NCBI GenBank assembly: GCA_903858635.1
Contig: CAIOJO010000277.1
Location: 1 to 44,994, forward strand
DNA from: an uncultured Telmatospirillum sp.
Lineage (GTDB): Bacteria; Pseudomonadota; Alphaproteobacteria; Rhodospirillales; Magnetospirillaceae
Reading direction: 5' to 3'
Length of the DNA stretch: 44,994 nt
Each line of letters begins with the position of its first letter. The first letter of the stretch is position 1. Below, one piece after another: positions 17,881 to 25,989 of this stretch. Under the pieces are notes generated by a model, which was given only the letters and a program-made list of their open reading frames with translations, had not been told where the DNA came from and did not search any database. Both the position numbers and the translations under genes were made by a program.

Positions 17881-17972
17881 CGGACATCCACGGATGAACA
17901 CCGACAAGTCCATTAATTTCGTCCAATTTGTCCGTGTGCCGCGAAGCGGCATCTGCGTTCGTCCGCGTTGCT
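17881..17972. repeat. Second intergenic repeat-like element
   Basis: The sequence alternates CGGACATCCACGGATGAACA, GTCCAATTTGTCCGTGT and ATCTGCGTTCGTCCGCGTTG. This is the style of widespread bacterial 'CGGATGAACACGGA' repeats. It fills the rest of the gap, and nothing coding is visible there. Confidence 0.55.
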
Positions 17973-18084
17973 TTGATTGGCACTGCCATTTTGACCTGCC
18001 CAGCTCTCACTGTAAGCCTGGGGACGCAATGGCGTAGCAGCGGATGAGGTACTGGCGCCTTCTCAAAGGGGCCGACTCCGTGCT

Positions 18085-19875
18085 ATGGGACGCATCGATT
18101 TCAAGCCGTCGAATTCGCCGAAAGTCTCGACGCGCGGCTTTGCGGGGTGCGTCATGGGAATCAACGAGGAAGTCGCCAAGGCGTTCGGCGCCCACACCCT
18201 GTGGACGGCCCGCATTCACCGGGCATTGGAGCGCGGCAAGAGCGAATTCCGCCCGGAAGACGTGGCCCGCGACGACCTCTGCACCTTCGGCAAATGGCTG
18301 CGCGATCCGGCTCTGGGCGGTGCCATCCGCGATTCCGCCGACTATGCCACGACGGTGCGGCTGCACGCCGAGTTCCACCGCATGGCGGCCGGCACCCTGG
18401 CCAAGGCCGTGGCCGGCAACACGGTCGCCGTCCAGCAGGAGCTGGGCGGCGGCGGCTTCGCCAAGGCGGCGCACAACCTTTACGAGGCGATGTTCGGCTG
18501 GCAGCGCTCGGCCGCCGCCAGCTGCGCCAGCCAATCAGCCGGATGGCGCGGGCTCTGCATGCTGTTGCGCGGGCGGCTGAGCCTGCGCATGTGGGCGACC
18601 GTGGTCATGCCGTCGCTGGCGGCCTGGGCCAGCCTGATCTTCGCCGACCTGCAACAGCTGCACAGCATCGAGGCGATGCGCCAAGCCGACCCCGGCGGCG
18701 CGGCTCTGGCCTGGAACGATTACCTGATGTTCAACGGGTTCTTCGCCGTGGCCACGCTGATCGGCGGCCTGGTGGTCTTTCAGCTGGCGCGCGGCATCAC
18801 CGGTCCGGTGCGGCAACTGGCCGAGGCGACCCGGCTGATGGCCAAAGGCGAACTGAACGCCCCCTTGCCGGCCATGGACCGGGCCGACGAGATCGGCGAA
18901 TTGGCCAGGGCCCTGCTGGTGTTCCAGCAACAAGGCGTCGCCGCGGAACGGCTGCGGGCCGAAAGCGAACAACAGACCGAAAAGAACGAGACCGAGCGGC
19001 GCGCCGCCATCCTGGTGATGGCGGAAAGCATCAAGAGCCAGACCGGTTCGGTGGTCGATCGCATCGTCGGCGAAAGCGCCCAGGTGCTCGACACCGCCAA
19101 GCGAATGGCGGCGGGAGTCCTGTCCGTCGACGAGCATTCGCAACGGGTGGCGACGGCGGCCGAGCAGAGCCTGGCCACCGCCGACAGCGTGGCGGCAACC
19201 ACCGAGGAACTGTCGACCTCGATCCGCGAGATCGCCCAGCAGGTCGATCGCTCACGGCTGGCGGTGAGTGACGCTGTCAAGGCTGCCGACAATGCCTCGA
19301 CCACCGTCGCCAGCCTGACCGACGCCATGACCGCCATCGATCAGGTGGTCCAGCTGATCGCCGACATCGCCTCGCAGACCAATCTTCTGGCCCTCAATGC
19401 CACCATCGAGGCGGCCCGCGCCGGCGAGGCCGGCAAGGGCTTCGCCGTGGTGGCCCACGAAGTCAAGCTGCTGGCCACCCAGACGGCGCGGCAGACCGAC
19501 GAGATCACCCAACGCATCGCCAGTCTGAAGGCCATGGCGGGCCGCGTCCGCGACGCCATCCAGGGCACCGCGACCAGCGTGCAAGGGGTCGAAGCCATCG
19601 CCAACTCGGTCGCCGCCGCGGTCGAACGCCAGGATAGCGCCGCCAAGGAGATCTCGCGCGACGTCCACCGCTCGGCCGACGCGGCACGCCAGGTCACCGA
19701 GCGGATTCTGGCGGTGGCCAAGGAAGCCCTGGCCACCGGCAAGGAGGCCGGACAGGTGGAAACGATGCTGGACGCCATGGCCACCCATATGCGCGACCTT
19801 GCCGAGGTCCTGACCAGCGTCGTTCGCTCGGCCACCGCCGACTTCGACCGCGAGGCCAAGTCAGGCCGGGATTGA
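18085..19875 (+). CDS. Methyl-accepting chemotaxis protein with an N-terminal CZB zinc-binding domain
   Basis: This protein of up to 596 residues begins with a CZB (chemoreceptor zinc-binding) domain at about 35-125: [10 protein letters not shown], then [10 protein letters not shown] with Cys66, RLHAEFHRM and a late [11 protein letters not shown] more often sits at the C-terminus of soluble receptors. Two transmembrane helices follow (about 165-190 and 210-235), then a HAMP domain ([16 protein letters not shown]) and a signalling domain (about 350-560) with the hairpin [24 protein letters not shown] split by the usual tip. Zinc or hypochlorite-type redox sensing is known for CZB proteins. The start is either the ATG at 18085 or the one at 18154; both keep the CZB domain. 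It lies between the beta-oxidation genes and boxR, so taxis towards aromatic acids is possible. Confidence 0.9.
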   Translation: MGRIDFKPSNSPKVSTRGFAGCVMGINEEVAKAFGAHTLWTARIHRALERGKSEFRPEDVARDDLCTFGKWLRDPALGGAIRDSADYATTVRLHAEFHRMAAGTLAKAVAGNTVAVQQELGGGGFAKAAHNLYEAMFGWQRSAAASCASQSAGWRGLCMLLRGRLSLRMWATVVMPSLAAWASLIFADLQQLHSIEAMRQADPGGAALAWNDYLMFNGFFAVATLIGGLVVFQLARGITGPVRQLAEATRLMAKGELNAPLPAMDRADEIGELARALLVFQQQGVAAERLRAESEQQTEKNETERRAAILVMAESIKSQTGSVVDRIVGESAQVLDTAKRMAAGVLSVDEHSQRVATAAEQSLATADSVAATTEELSTSIREIAQQVDRSRLAVSDAVKAADNASTTVASLTDAMTAIDQVVQLIADIASQTNLLALNATIEAARAGEAGKGFAVVAHEVKLLATQTARQTDEITQRIASLKAMAGRVRDAIQGTATSVQGVEAIANSVAAAVERQDSAAKEISRDVHRSADAARQVTERILAVAKEALATGKEAGQVETMLDAMATHMRDLAEVLTSVVRSATADFDREAKSGRD

Positions 19876-19888
19876 CCGGGTAGCCTAT

Positions 19889-19920
19889 AGCCCCTCGCCC
19901 ACTTCAGTGGGAGAGGGGCT
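19889..19920. terminator. Long hairpin between convergent mcp and boxR
   Basis: AGCCCCTCGCCCAC pairs with GTGGGAGAGGGGCT around a TTCA loop with one mismatch. It belongs to the CTCTCCC repeat family, and its position between two convergent genes suits a bidirectional terminator. There is no T-run. Confidence 0.5.
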
Positions 19921-19936
19921 AGCCCCCGACTTGGCC

Positions 19937-20857
19937 CTACTCGGCCGGCGCCAGATAGGGCTTGCACAAGGCGATCAGCTCCTCGGCGCAGTCGGTAACG
20001 GAGCGGCCCGAGGTTTCCAATTGGGCATCGGCCCGGCTGTAGAAGATGCGGCGCGCATCCAAGATCGCCTTGAGGTCCTCCATGGCGCTGACGAAATGAC
20101 CTTCGATCATTCGCGTGTCGCCCTGCTCCATGACCCGCTGCATATGCTCTTCCGGGGTCGCCCGGATCCACACGGTGAAGCAATTGGAGAGGAGATACTC
20201 GAAGGTCTCGGGCTCCGAGACCACACTGCCGCCGGTCTCGATGACGGCCCGGGAGTTCTCCGACACCGCACTCTGCAGGGCGTTGAATTCCAGGCGGCGA
20301 TAGCCGCTTTGGCCGATGGTCATGAAGATCTCGGGCATGTCGAGGCCGGCGGTGACCTCCACCAGTCGGGTAACCCGGATGAAGGGCACGGCGAAATGCC
20401 GACTGACCATCGGCCCCAGGGTGGTCTTGCCGCCGCCCCGCAGGCCGATCAGGGCGACCCGCGTCTTCGGCGTCTGGCCGGCCCCGAAGCGATTGCGCAG
20501 CAGGCCATAGGCAGCGCTCTGATCGGTGGGCGACAGTTTTTCGAGCAGTTGCTTGGCCAGCAGCAGATCGGGATTGTCTTCGCCCCGCTCGCGCAGCAGC
20601 GCCGTCAGTTCGGTGTCCATAGCCTGGGCCAGACTGGCCAGGATGCTCAGGCTGGCATTGGCATGGCCGCCTTCCAGCTGCGCCAAATAACGTTGTGAGA
20701 CGCCGGACAGTTCGGACAGCAGCTTGCGCGATATGCCGCGGCGCGCCCGCAATTGGCGAACGCGGGCGCCCAGACGGGCCAATTGCTCGGCGAAGGCGTC
20801 GTCCACCTTGGTGGCGACGGGCACCGGCTCCTCGGACGCATTCAGCCTTTTCCGCAA
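19937..20857 (-). CDS. boxR: BoxR: XRE-type repressor with a shikimate-kinase-like effector domain
   Basis: This 306-residue protein has an N-terminal helix-turn-helix (about 25-80, RQLRARRGISRKLLSELSGV and SQRYLAQLEGG) and a C-terminal shikimate-kinase-like domain with Walker A GLRGGGKTTLG at 138-148. BzdR and BoxR share this design; their kinase-like domain senses benzoyl-CoA, which releases the repressor from its operator. I chose the TTG at 20857 because GAGGAG lies 5 nt upstream and the translation then starts near the expected LRKRLN. Further upstream the frame has no conserved sequence. The gene is divergent from the DUF4863-box operon, with two TGCA-type sites in between. It should repress the box genes when no benzoyl-CoA is present. 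Confidence 0.93.
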   Translation of the reverse strand: MRKRLNASEEPVPVATKVDDAFAEQLARLGARVRQLRARRGISRKLLSELSGVSQRYLAQLEGGHANASLSILASLAQAMDTELTALLRERGEDNPDLLLAKQLLEKLSPTDQSAAYGLLRNRFGAGQTPKTRVALIGLRGGGKTTLGPMVSRHFAVPFIRVTRLVEVTAGLDMPEIFMTIGQSGYRRLEFNALQSAVSENSRAVIETGGSVVSEPETFEYLLSNCFTVWIRATPEEHMQRVMEQGDTRMIEGHFVSAMEDLKAILDARRIFYSRADAQLETSGRSVTDCAEELIALCKPYLAPAE

Positions 20858-20981
20858 GAGGACTCCTCTCTGGCCAAGGACGGGCAGCTGTGCTGTCGTC
20901 TTTGTTAACGTTATTCTGCTGGTGCCGCAACCTTTGGAACCTTTGGAACCGCGGAAGGGCGAATTACAGACACCAGGTTTG

Positions 20982-20995
20982 TGCACTATATAGCA
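20982..20995. promoter_or_regulatory. Putative BoxR operator, site B
   Basis: TGCACTATATAGCA has a TGCA half-site, a six-base A/T-rich spacer and an AGCA half-site. It lies 125 bp upstream of boxR and 136 bp upstream of the DUF4863 gene, so it could serve autoregulation. Confidence 0.5.
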
Positions 20996-21044
20996 TGATG
21001 CCAACGCAATCGGCAATCTCCGACACGCGCGATCCGGTATAAGC

Positions 21045-21058
21045 AGCAATATAATGCT
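21045..21058. promoter_or_regulatory. Putative BoxR operator, site C
   Basis: AGCAATATAATGCT is a palindromic variant with the same ATATAA spacer as site A. It lies 73 bp upstream of the DUF4863 gene. Confidence 0.55.
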
Positions 21059-21130
21059 TCACGCAGCCCGAGCGCCTATGTTAGATTGCCTCTAAATCGC
21101 GGCGGCCGCCGCCGCACAAGGAGAGGACCA

Positions 21131-21595
21131 ATGAGCGTTGAGGATTTCAAGTCAGAGGTGCAGCGCCTCACCCAGGCGATCGCCGGACGGCCGCTGGACG
21201 GCGAACTCCAGGCCTTTCTGAACAGCAGGTTCCCCGGCAGTGGTGCCGAGTTCAAGACGATCGAGGCGATGTGCCACAAGGGCGTGGCGGAAGGCTGGAT
21301 GTGCCAGAAGGAACATGGCGGCGTGCGTTTCGGCCGGGTCTTCCCGCCCACCCCGGAGCTCGGCGCCTTCAGCGTCGACGTGGTGCAGATGACCGACGTG
21401 GTGGGACCGCATCATCGCCATCCGGAAGGCGAAATCGACATGGTCATGCCGATCACCGCAGGGGCCTGCTTCGACGCGACGCCACGCGGCTGGAAGGTCT
21501 ATGGTCCGGATACCGCCCATTGCCCAACGGTCACCGGCGGCACCGCGCTGGTGCTCTATCTTCTGCCCAACGGCAAGATCGAATTCACCAAGTAG
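21131..21595 (+). CDS. DUF4863 protein (4-hydroxylaminobenzoate lyase family)
   Basis: This 154-residue protein is likely a small cupin. Its GPHHRHPEGEIDMVMPI stretch gives the metal-binding HxH...E pattern. PnbB, the 4-hydroxylaminobenzoate lyase of nitrobenzoate degraders, belongs to this family, and relatives sit in box operons where their role is not settled. No nitroaromatic genes are visible here, so I do not assign that reaction. The start is ATG 21131, preceded by AAGGAGAGG. It is the first gene of a rightward set with the hydrolase and boxD, but a 210-bp gap carrying repeats separates it from the hydrolase. Expression control by BoxR is inferred from sites B and C. Confidence 0.82.
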   Translation: MSVEDFKSEVQRLTQAIAGRPLDGELQAFLNSRFPGSGAEFKTIEAMCHKGVAEGWMCQKEHGGVRFGRVFPPTPELGAFSVDVVQMTDVVGPHHRHPEGEIDMVMPITAGACFDATPRGWKVYGPDTAHCPTVTGGTALVLYLLPNGKIEFTK

Positions 21596-21603
21596 AGCCA
21601 AGT

Positions 21604-21767
21604 CGTCACCCCCGCGAAAGCGGGTGAAGAATTCAGTGGCGCCGGCATCTTGCCGGCGTTCCGGCGGAGCCGGAAAGCGACCATTTCCGCCGCTACGCGG
21701 CGCGGCCGGCGGGGACGCCGGCCCCACTGAAAAGTAACTCTTCACAGGGAGCTTCGCGGGTATGACG
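21604..21767. repeat. Nested intergenic repeat
   Basis: The outer arms CGTCACCCCCGCGAA and TTCGCGGGTATGACG are near-complementary. Inside them sits a second dyad element bounded by CAGTGGCGCCGGC and its near-complement GCCGGCCCCACTG. The arrangement looks like one repeat inserted into another. Confidence 0.65.
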
Positions 21768-21805
21768 AAAAAGAGATACGGAGAGCACAATCGATGGGAG
21801 TGATC

Positions 21806-22624
21806 ATGAGGCCGATTGCCGAAAGCGGCTTTCTGACCGTTGGTGAGCAGCAACTGGAATACCGGTGGTTCGCCCCGGCGGCCGAGGGACGCCCGACGCT
21901 GGTCTTCCTGCATGAAGGGCTCGGCTGCGTCGCCCTGTGGAAGGATTTTCCCGAAATTGTGGCGCGGGCCACCGGCTGCGGCACCTTGGTCTACAGCCGG
22001 GCCGGTTATGGCCGGTCGTCACCGGTGCCGGTGCCGCGCCCACTGCGCTACATGCATGACGAGGGGCTGGAGGCGCTGCCGCGGCTGCTGGACAGCCTCG
22101 ATCTGCGCAATGTGGTGCTGGTCGGCCACAGCGACGGCGCCTCGATCTCGCTGATCCATGCCGGCAGCGGTTCGGCCGACCGGGTGGTGGGCCTGGTCCT
22201 GCTGGCGCCGCATGTGTTCAACGAAGATGTCTGCGTTGCCAGTATCCGCCAGGCGAAGGACGCCTATGTCGACGGCGACCTCCGGCCGAAGCTGCAGCGC
22301 TTCCACGGCGATAATGTCGACTGCGCGTTCTGGGGCTGGAACCACGCCTGGCTCGACCCCGACTTCTATTTCTGGAACATCGAGGAATACCTGCCGGGCG
22401 TTGCCGTGCCGGTCATGGTGATCCAGGGTCGCGACGACGAATACGGCACGGCCGTCCAGTACGAATGCATCGAGGCAAACTGCGCCGGCCCGGTTCAGGT
22501 GGTGGTGTTCGATCAGTGCCGCCATTCGCCGCATCGCGACCAGGGCGAACAGACCCTGGCCGCGGTCGTCGATTTCCTGAGCCGGCTGCCCTGCCAGCCG
22601 GCACTCGCCTCCCCCACCGCCTGA
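21806..22624 (+). CDS. Alpha/beta hydrolase of the box cluster
   Basis: This 272-residue alpha/beta hydrolase has the HEGLGCVALWKDFP oxyanion region and a nucleophile elbow GHSDGASI with Ser in G-H-S-D-G. There is an acidic residue after the RDDEYGT stretch, and the catalytic His lies near CRHSPHRDQGE. Hydrolases of this kind occur in many box clusters. They are proposed to act as thioesterases or on ring-cleavage products, but I know of no firm function. I chose ATG 21806 because GGAG is 6 nt upstream; an earlier ATG at 21794 has poorer spacing. It is followed at 15 bp by boxD and belongs to the same transcript. Confidence 0.85.
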   Translation: MRPIAESGFLTVGEQQLEYRWFAPAAEGRPTLVFLHEGLGCVALWKDFPEIVARATGCGTLVYSRAGYGRSSPVPVPRPLRYMHDEGLEALPRLLDSLDLRNVVLVGHSDGASISLIHAGSGSADRVVGLVLLAPHVFNEDVCVASIRQAKDAYVDGDLRPKLQRFHGDNVDCAFWGWNHAWLDPDFYFWNIEEYLPGVAVPVMVIQGRDDEYGTAVQYECIEANCAGPVQVVVFDQCRHSPHRDQGEQTLAAVVDFLSRLPCQPALASPTA

Positions 22625-22639
22625 CAAGGAGAATCCCCC

Positions 22640-24208
22640 GTGAGACTGCAAAGCTATTTGGCCGGACGTTGGCAAGACGGATCGGGCCCGGGCAGCGCCT
22701 TGGTCGATCCGGTGACCGGCGCGACGGTCGCGGTGGCCTCGGGCGACGGCCTCGACCTGGCCGAAGCCTTGGCCTATGCCCGCGACACCGGCGGCCCCGC
22801 CCTGCGCGCCATGAGCTTCGCCGAGCGGGCCAAGCTGCTGGCCGACATCGCCGCGGTGCTGGTGGAGAACCGGGATCGCTATGCCGAGATCGCGCTGCAG
22901 AACTCCGGAAACACCGCCGGCGATGCCGCGTTCGACATCGACGGCGGCATCGGCACCCTCAAATACTATGCCGGACTCGGCCGCAAACTAGGCGATGCGC
23001 GCACTCTGGTGGAAGCCAGCAGCGACCAGCTGACCAAGGACGAAGCCTTCCGCGCCATCCATCTGTGGACCCCGGTCCAGGGCGTCGCCGTGCACATCAA
23101 CGCCTTCAACTTCCCGTCCTGGGGATTGTGGGAAAAGGCGGCGGTCAGCCTGCTGGCCGGGGTGCCCTTCCTGGCCAAGCCGGCCACCGCCACCGCCTGG
23201 CTGTCCTATGAAATGGTCAAGGACGTGGTGGCCAAGGCCGGCGCACCGGCCGGCGCCATTTCGCTGTTGTGCGGCGGCGGCCGCGATCTGATGGACCGTC
23301 TGCGGCCGGGCGATGTGGTGGCTTTCACCGGCTCGGCCGATACCGCCCTGCTGCTGCGGTCCAACCCCAATGTGCTGGCGGCCAACATTCGCTTCAATGT
23401 CGAGGCCGACAGCCTCAACCTGTGCTGCCTCGGCCCCGACGTTGCCCTCGATTCGGCGCTGTTCGGATTGTTCCTGCGCGAGGTGGGCCGCGAGTTGACG
23501 GTCAAGGCCGGCCAGAAATGCACCGCCATCCGCCGCGTCCTGGTGCCGCGGGAGCGGCTGGCGGCAGTGGCCGAGGCCTTGAGCGCCGAACTGGCCAAGA
23601 TCCGGGTCGGCGACCCCCGCGACCCCGAGGTGCGGATGGGCCCGCTGGTCAGCAAGAGCCAGCAGGCCGCCGCCTGGGAAGGACTGGACAAACTGGCCGC
23701 CGAAGGGCGCATCATTGTCGGCGGCAACCGCGACTACGCGCCACCCGGCGTGACCGCCGACCAGGCTTGTTTCTTTCCGCCGACGCTGCTGGTCTGCGAG
23801 GCACCCGGCCAGGCCCGGGCGGTGCACGAGGTCGAAGTGTTCGGTCCGGTCGCCACGCTGATACCCTATGCCTCGGCCGCCGAGGCGGCAGCCTTGGGCT
23901 TGAAGGGCGGCGGCTCGCTGGTCGCCTCGGTGTTCAGCGGCGATGCCGGCTTTGCCGCCGGCTTCGCGGCGGCCATTGGCCCGGCGCATGGCCGGGTGCT
24001 GATCGTCAACGAGGCGGTCGGCAAGAGCCAGTCCGGGCACGGTGTGGTGATGCCGCAATGCGTCCATGGCGGTCCCGGCCGGGCCGGCGGCGGCGAGGAA
24101 TTGGGCGGCCTGCGCGGTTTGCGCCTTTATTCACAGCGCACCGCGGTGCAGGGTGATCAGGCGATCCTGGCGGCCCTGATCGAAGGCAGCGCCACCGTCG
24201 CTCTATAA
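22640..24208 (+). CDS. boxD: 3,4-dehydroadipyl-CoA semialdehyde dehydrogenase
   Basis: This 522-residue aldehyde dehydrogenase has the PaaZ-type N-terminus MRLQSYLAGRWQDGSG and family blocks HINAFNFPSWGLWEKAA, the cofactor loop AFTGSADTA, NVEADSLN and the catalytic Cys in AGQKCTAIRR. BoxD oxidises 3,4-dehydroadipyl-CoA semialdehyde, the product of BoxC, to 3,4-dehydroadipyl-CoA using NADP+. The start is GTG with an AAGGAGAA ribosome-binding site. Unlike PaaZ it lacks a C-terminal hydratase domain, as expected for BoxD. Its TAA stop touches the first of two TGCA-type sites in the 127-bp gap before boxC. Confidence 0.93.
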   Translation: MRLQSYLAGRWQDGSGPGSALVDPVTGATVAVASGDGLDLAEALAYARDTGGPALRAMSFAERAKLLADIAAVLVENRDRYAEIALQNSGNTAGDAAFDIDGGIGTLKYYAGLGRKLGDARTLVEASSDQLTKDEAFRAIHLWTPVQGVAVHINAFNFPSWGLWEKAAVSLLAGVPFLAKPATATAWLSYEMVKDVVAKAGAPAGAISLLCGGGRDLMDRLRPGDVVAFTGSADTALLLRSNPNVLAANIRFNVEADSLNLCCLGPDVALDSALFGLFLREVGRELTVKAGQKCTAIRRVLVPRERLAAVAEALSAELAKIRVGDPRDPEVRMGPLVSKSQQAAAWEGLDKLAAEGRIIVGGNRDYAPPGVTADQACFFPPTLLVCEAPGQARAVHEVEVFGPVATLIPYASAAEAAALGLKGGGSLVASVFSGDAGFAAGFAAAIGPAHGRVLIVNEAVGKSQSGHGVVMPQCVHGGPGRAGGGEELGGLRGLRLYSQRTAVQGDQAILAALIEGSATVAL

Positions 24209-24222
24209 TGCATTATAGTGCC
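24209..24222. promoter_or_regulatory. Putative BoxR operator, site D
   Basis: TGCATTATAGTGCC starts right after the boxD stop. TATAATGCATTATA makes a larger palindrome around its first half-site. Confidence 0.55.
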
Positions 24223-24291
24223 TAGATAACCGAGTTTTTGCGCTGTAATAAGAACAACTCGCACTTTTCCCCTTGCGCACCCGCAAAAAGG

Positions 24292-24305
24292 TGCATTATA
24301 GTGCC
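24292..24305. promoter_or_regulatory. Putative BoxR operator, site E
   Basis: TGCATTATAGTGCC is repeated with the same 14 bases as site D, 83 bp further on and 30 bp before the boxC start. Two identical copies suggest a cooperative operator and a separate promoter for boxCBA. Confidence 0.6.
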
Positions 24306-24335
24306 TCTCAGACCCACGAAGGCAGAGTGAGAACC

Positions 24336-25985
24336 ATGATCGACTTCCGCACAGAACCAAACCGGTACAAGCACTGGAAAGTCACCACGGAAGGCCAGGT
24401 GGCCACGCTGACCATGGACGTCGATCCGAACGGCGGCCTGTTCGAGGGCTACGAGTTGAAGATGAACTCGTATGACCTGGGCGTGGACATCGAACTCTAC
24501 GACGCCATACAGCGCCTGCGCTTCGAGCATCCGGAGGTGCGCACGGTGGTAATGACCTCGGCCAAGGACAAGATCTTCTGCGCCGGCGCCAATATCCGCA
24601 TGCTCGGCAAGTCGGCGCACGGCCACAAGGTGAACTTCTGCAAATTCACCAACGAGACCCGGAACTCCATCGAGGACGCCACCGAGAATTAGCGCCAGAC
24701 CTACATGTGCGCCATCAACGGCACGGCGGCCGGCGGCGGCTACGAATTGGCCCTGGCCACCGACTACATCATGATGGTCGATGACGGCAACACCGCCGTC
24801 TCGCTGCCCGAAGTGCCGCTGCTGGCGGTGCTGCCGGGCACCGGCGGGCTGACCCGGGTGGTCGACAAGCGCAAGGTGCGCCGCGACCGGGCCGACATCT
24901 TCAGCTCGACCGAGGAAGGCACCAAGGGCAAGCGCGCCGTCGAGTGGCGCCTGGTCGACGAGGTGGTGCCGTCGTCGCAGTTCAAGGACCGCATCAAGTC
25001 GCGCGCCCTGGAACTGGCGGCCCGCTCCGATCGCCCGACCGACGCCCGCGGCGTCCTGTTGAGCCCGCTCGACCGCAACATCGCCGGCGACCGCATGACC
25101 TACCGTTATGTCACGGTCGACATCGACCGCGACACCCGCGCCGCCAACATCACCATCCGCGCCCCCCAGGAGGCGCCGCCGGCCGATGCCGACGGCATCC
25201 ATGTCCAGGGCGATGCCTTCTGGCCCCTGGCCCTGGCCCGCGAGTTCGACGATGCCATGCTGCATCTGCGCCTCAACGAGCCGACGGTGGCGTCCTGGGT
25301 ATTCCACAGCGAGGGTTCGCTCGACCGCGTCGCCGAATACGACGCGCTGTTGGCCCGGACCGCCGACAACTGGCTGTCGCGCGAGATCCTGCTGTACTGG
25401 AAGCGCACCCTGAAGCGGCTCGACGTCTCGTCGCGCAGCCTGTTCGCCCTGGTCACCCCGGGCAGCTGCTTCGCCGGCTTCCTGTTGGAGATTGTCTTCG
25501 CCGCTGACCGTTCCTTCATGCTGGACGGCATCCACGAAGGCCAGAACGAGAGCCCGGCGGTGATCCGTCTGACGCCCAGCAATTTCGGTCCGCTGCCGAT
25601 GAGCAACGGCCTGACGCGGCTGGCCACCCGTTTCCTCGGCGAGCCCGACAGCGTGGCGGCGGCGGAAAAGCTGGCCGGCCAGGACCTGGAAGCGGCGACC
25701 GTCGACCAGGCCGGCTTGGTCACCGCGACCCCGGACGACATCGATTGGGACGACGAGATCCGTCTGGTCCTCGAAGAGCGGGCCAGCTTCTCGCCCGACG
25801 CGCTGACCGGGATGGAAGCCAATCTGCGCTTCGCCGGACCGGAAACCATGGAAACGAAGATATTCGGCCGCCTGACCGCTTGGCAGAACTGGATCTTCCA
25901 GCGACCCAACGCCGTCGGCGAAGCCGGCGCATTGAAGCTTTACGGCACCGGCAAGCGGGCCGACTACAATCAGGAGAGGGTCTGA
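24336..25985 (+). pseudogene. boxC: Benzoyl-CoA-dihydrodiol lyase, frame interrupted by an amber codon
   Basis: The frame encodes BoxC from MIDFRTEPNRYKHWKVTTEG to the final KRADYNQERV, 549 codons before the TGA, matching the usual length of about 550 residues. BoxC is a crotonase that converts the ring epoxide of benzoyl-CoA to 3,4-dehydroadipyl-CoA semialdehyde and formate. Typical parts are the CAGANIRMLGKS loop, NGTAAGGGYELALATDY, VSLPEVPLLAVLPGTGGL and DKRKVRRDRADIF. Codon 119 (24690-24692) is TAG where homologues have Ser or a similar residue after EDATEN. The sequence before and after is in the same frame and shows no other damage. It is either a single TCG-to-TAG change, a sequencing error, or a read-through. 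If real and not suppressed, it would stop the pathway after BoxAB. Confidence 0.9.
24690..24692 (+). other. In-frame TAG at codon 119 of boxC
   Basis: The local reading is ATEN, TAG, then RQTYMC, with no shift in frame. One base change (TCG to TAG) accounts for it. Confidence 0.95.
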
Positions 25986-25989
25986 CACC

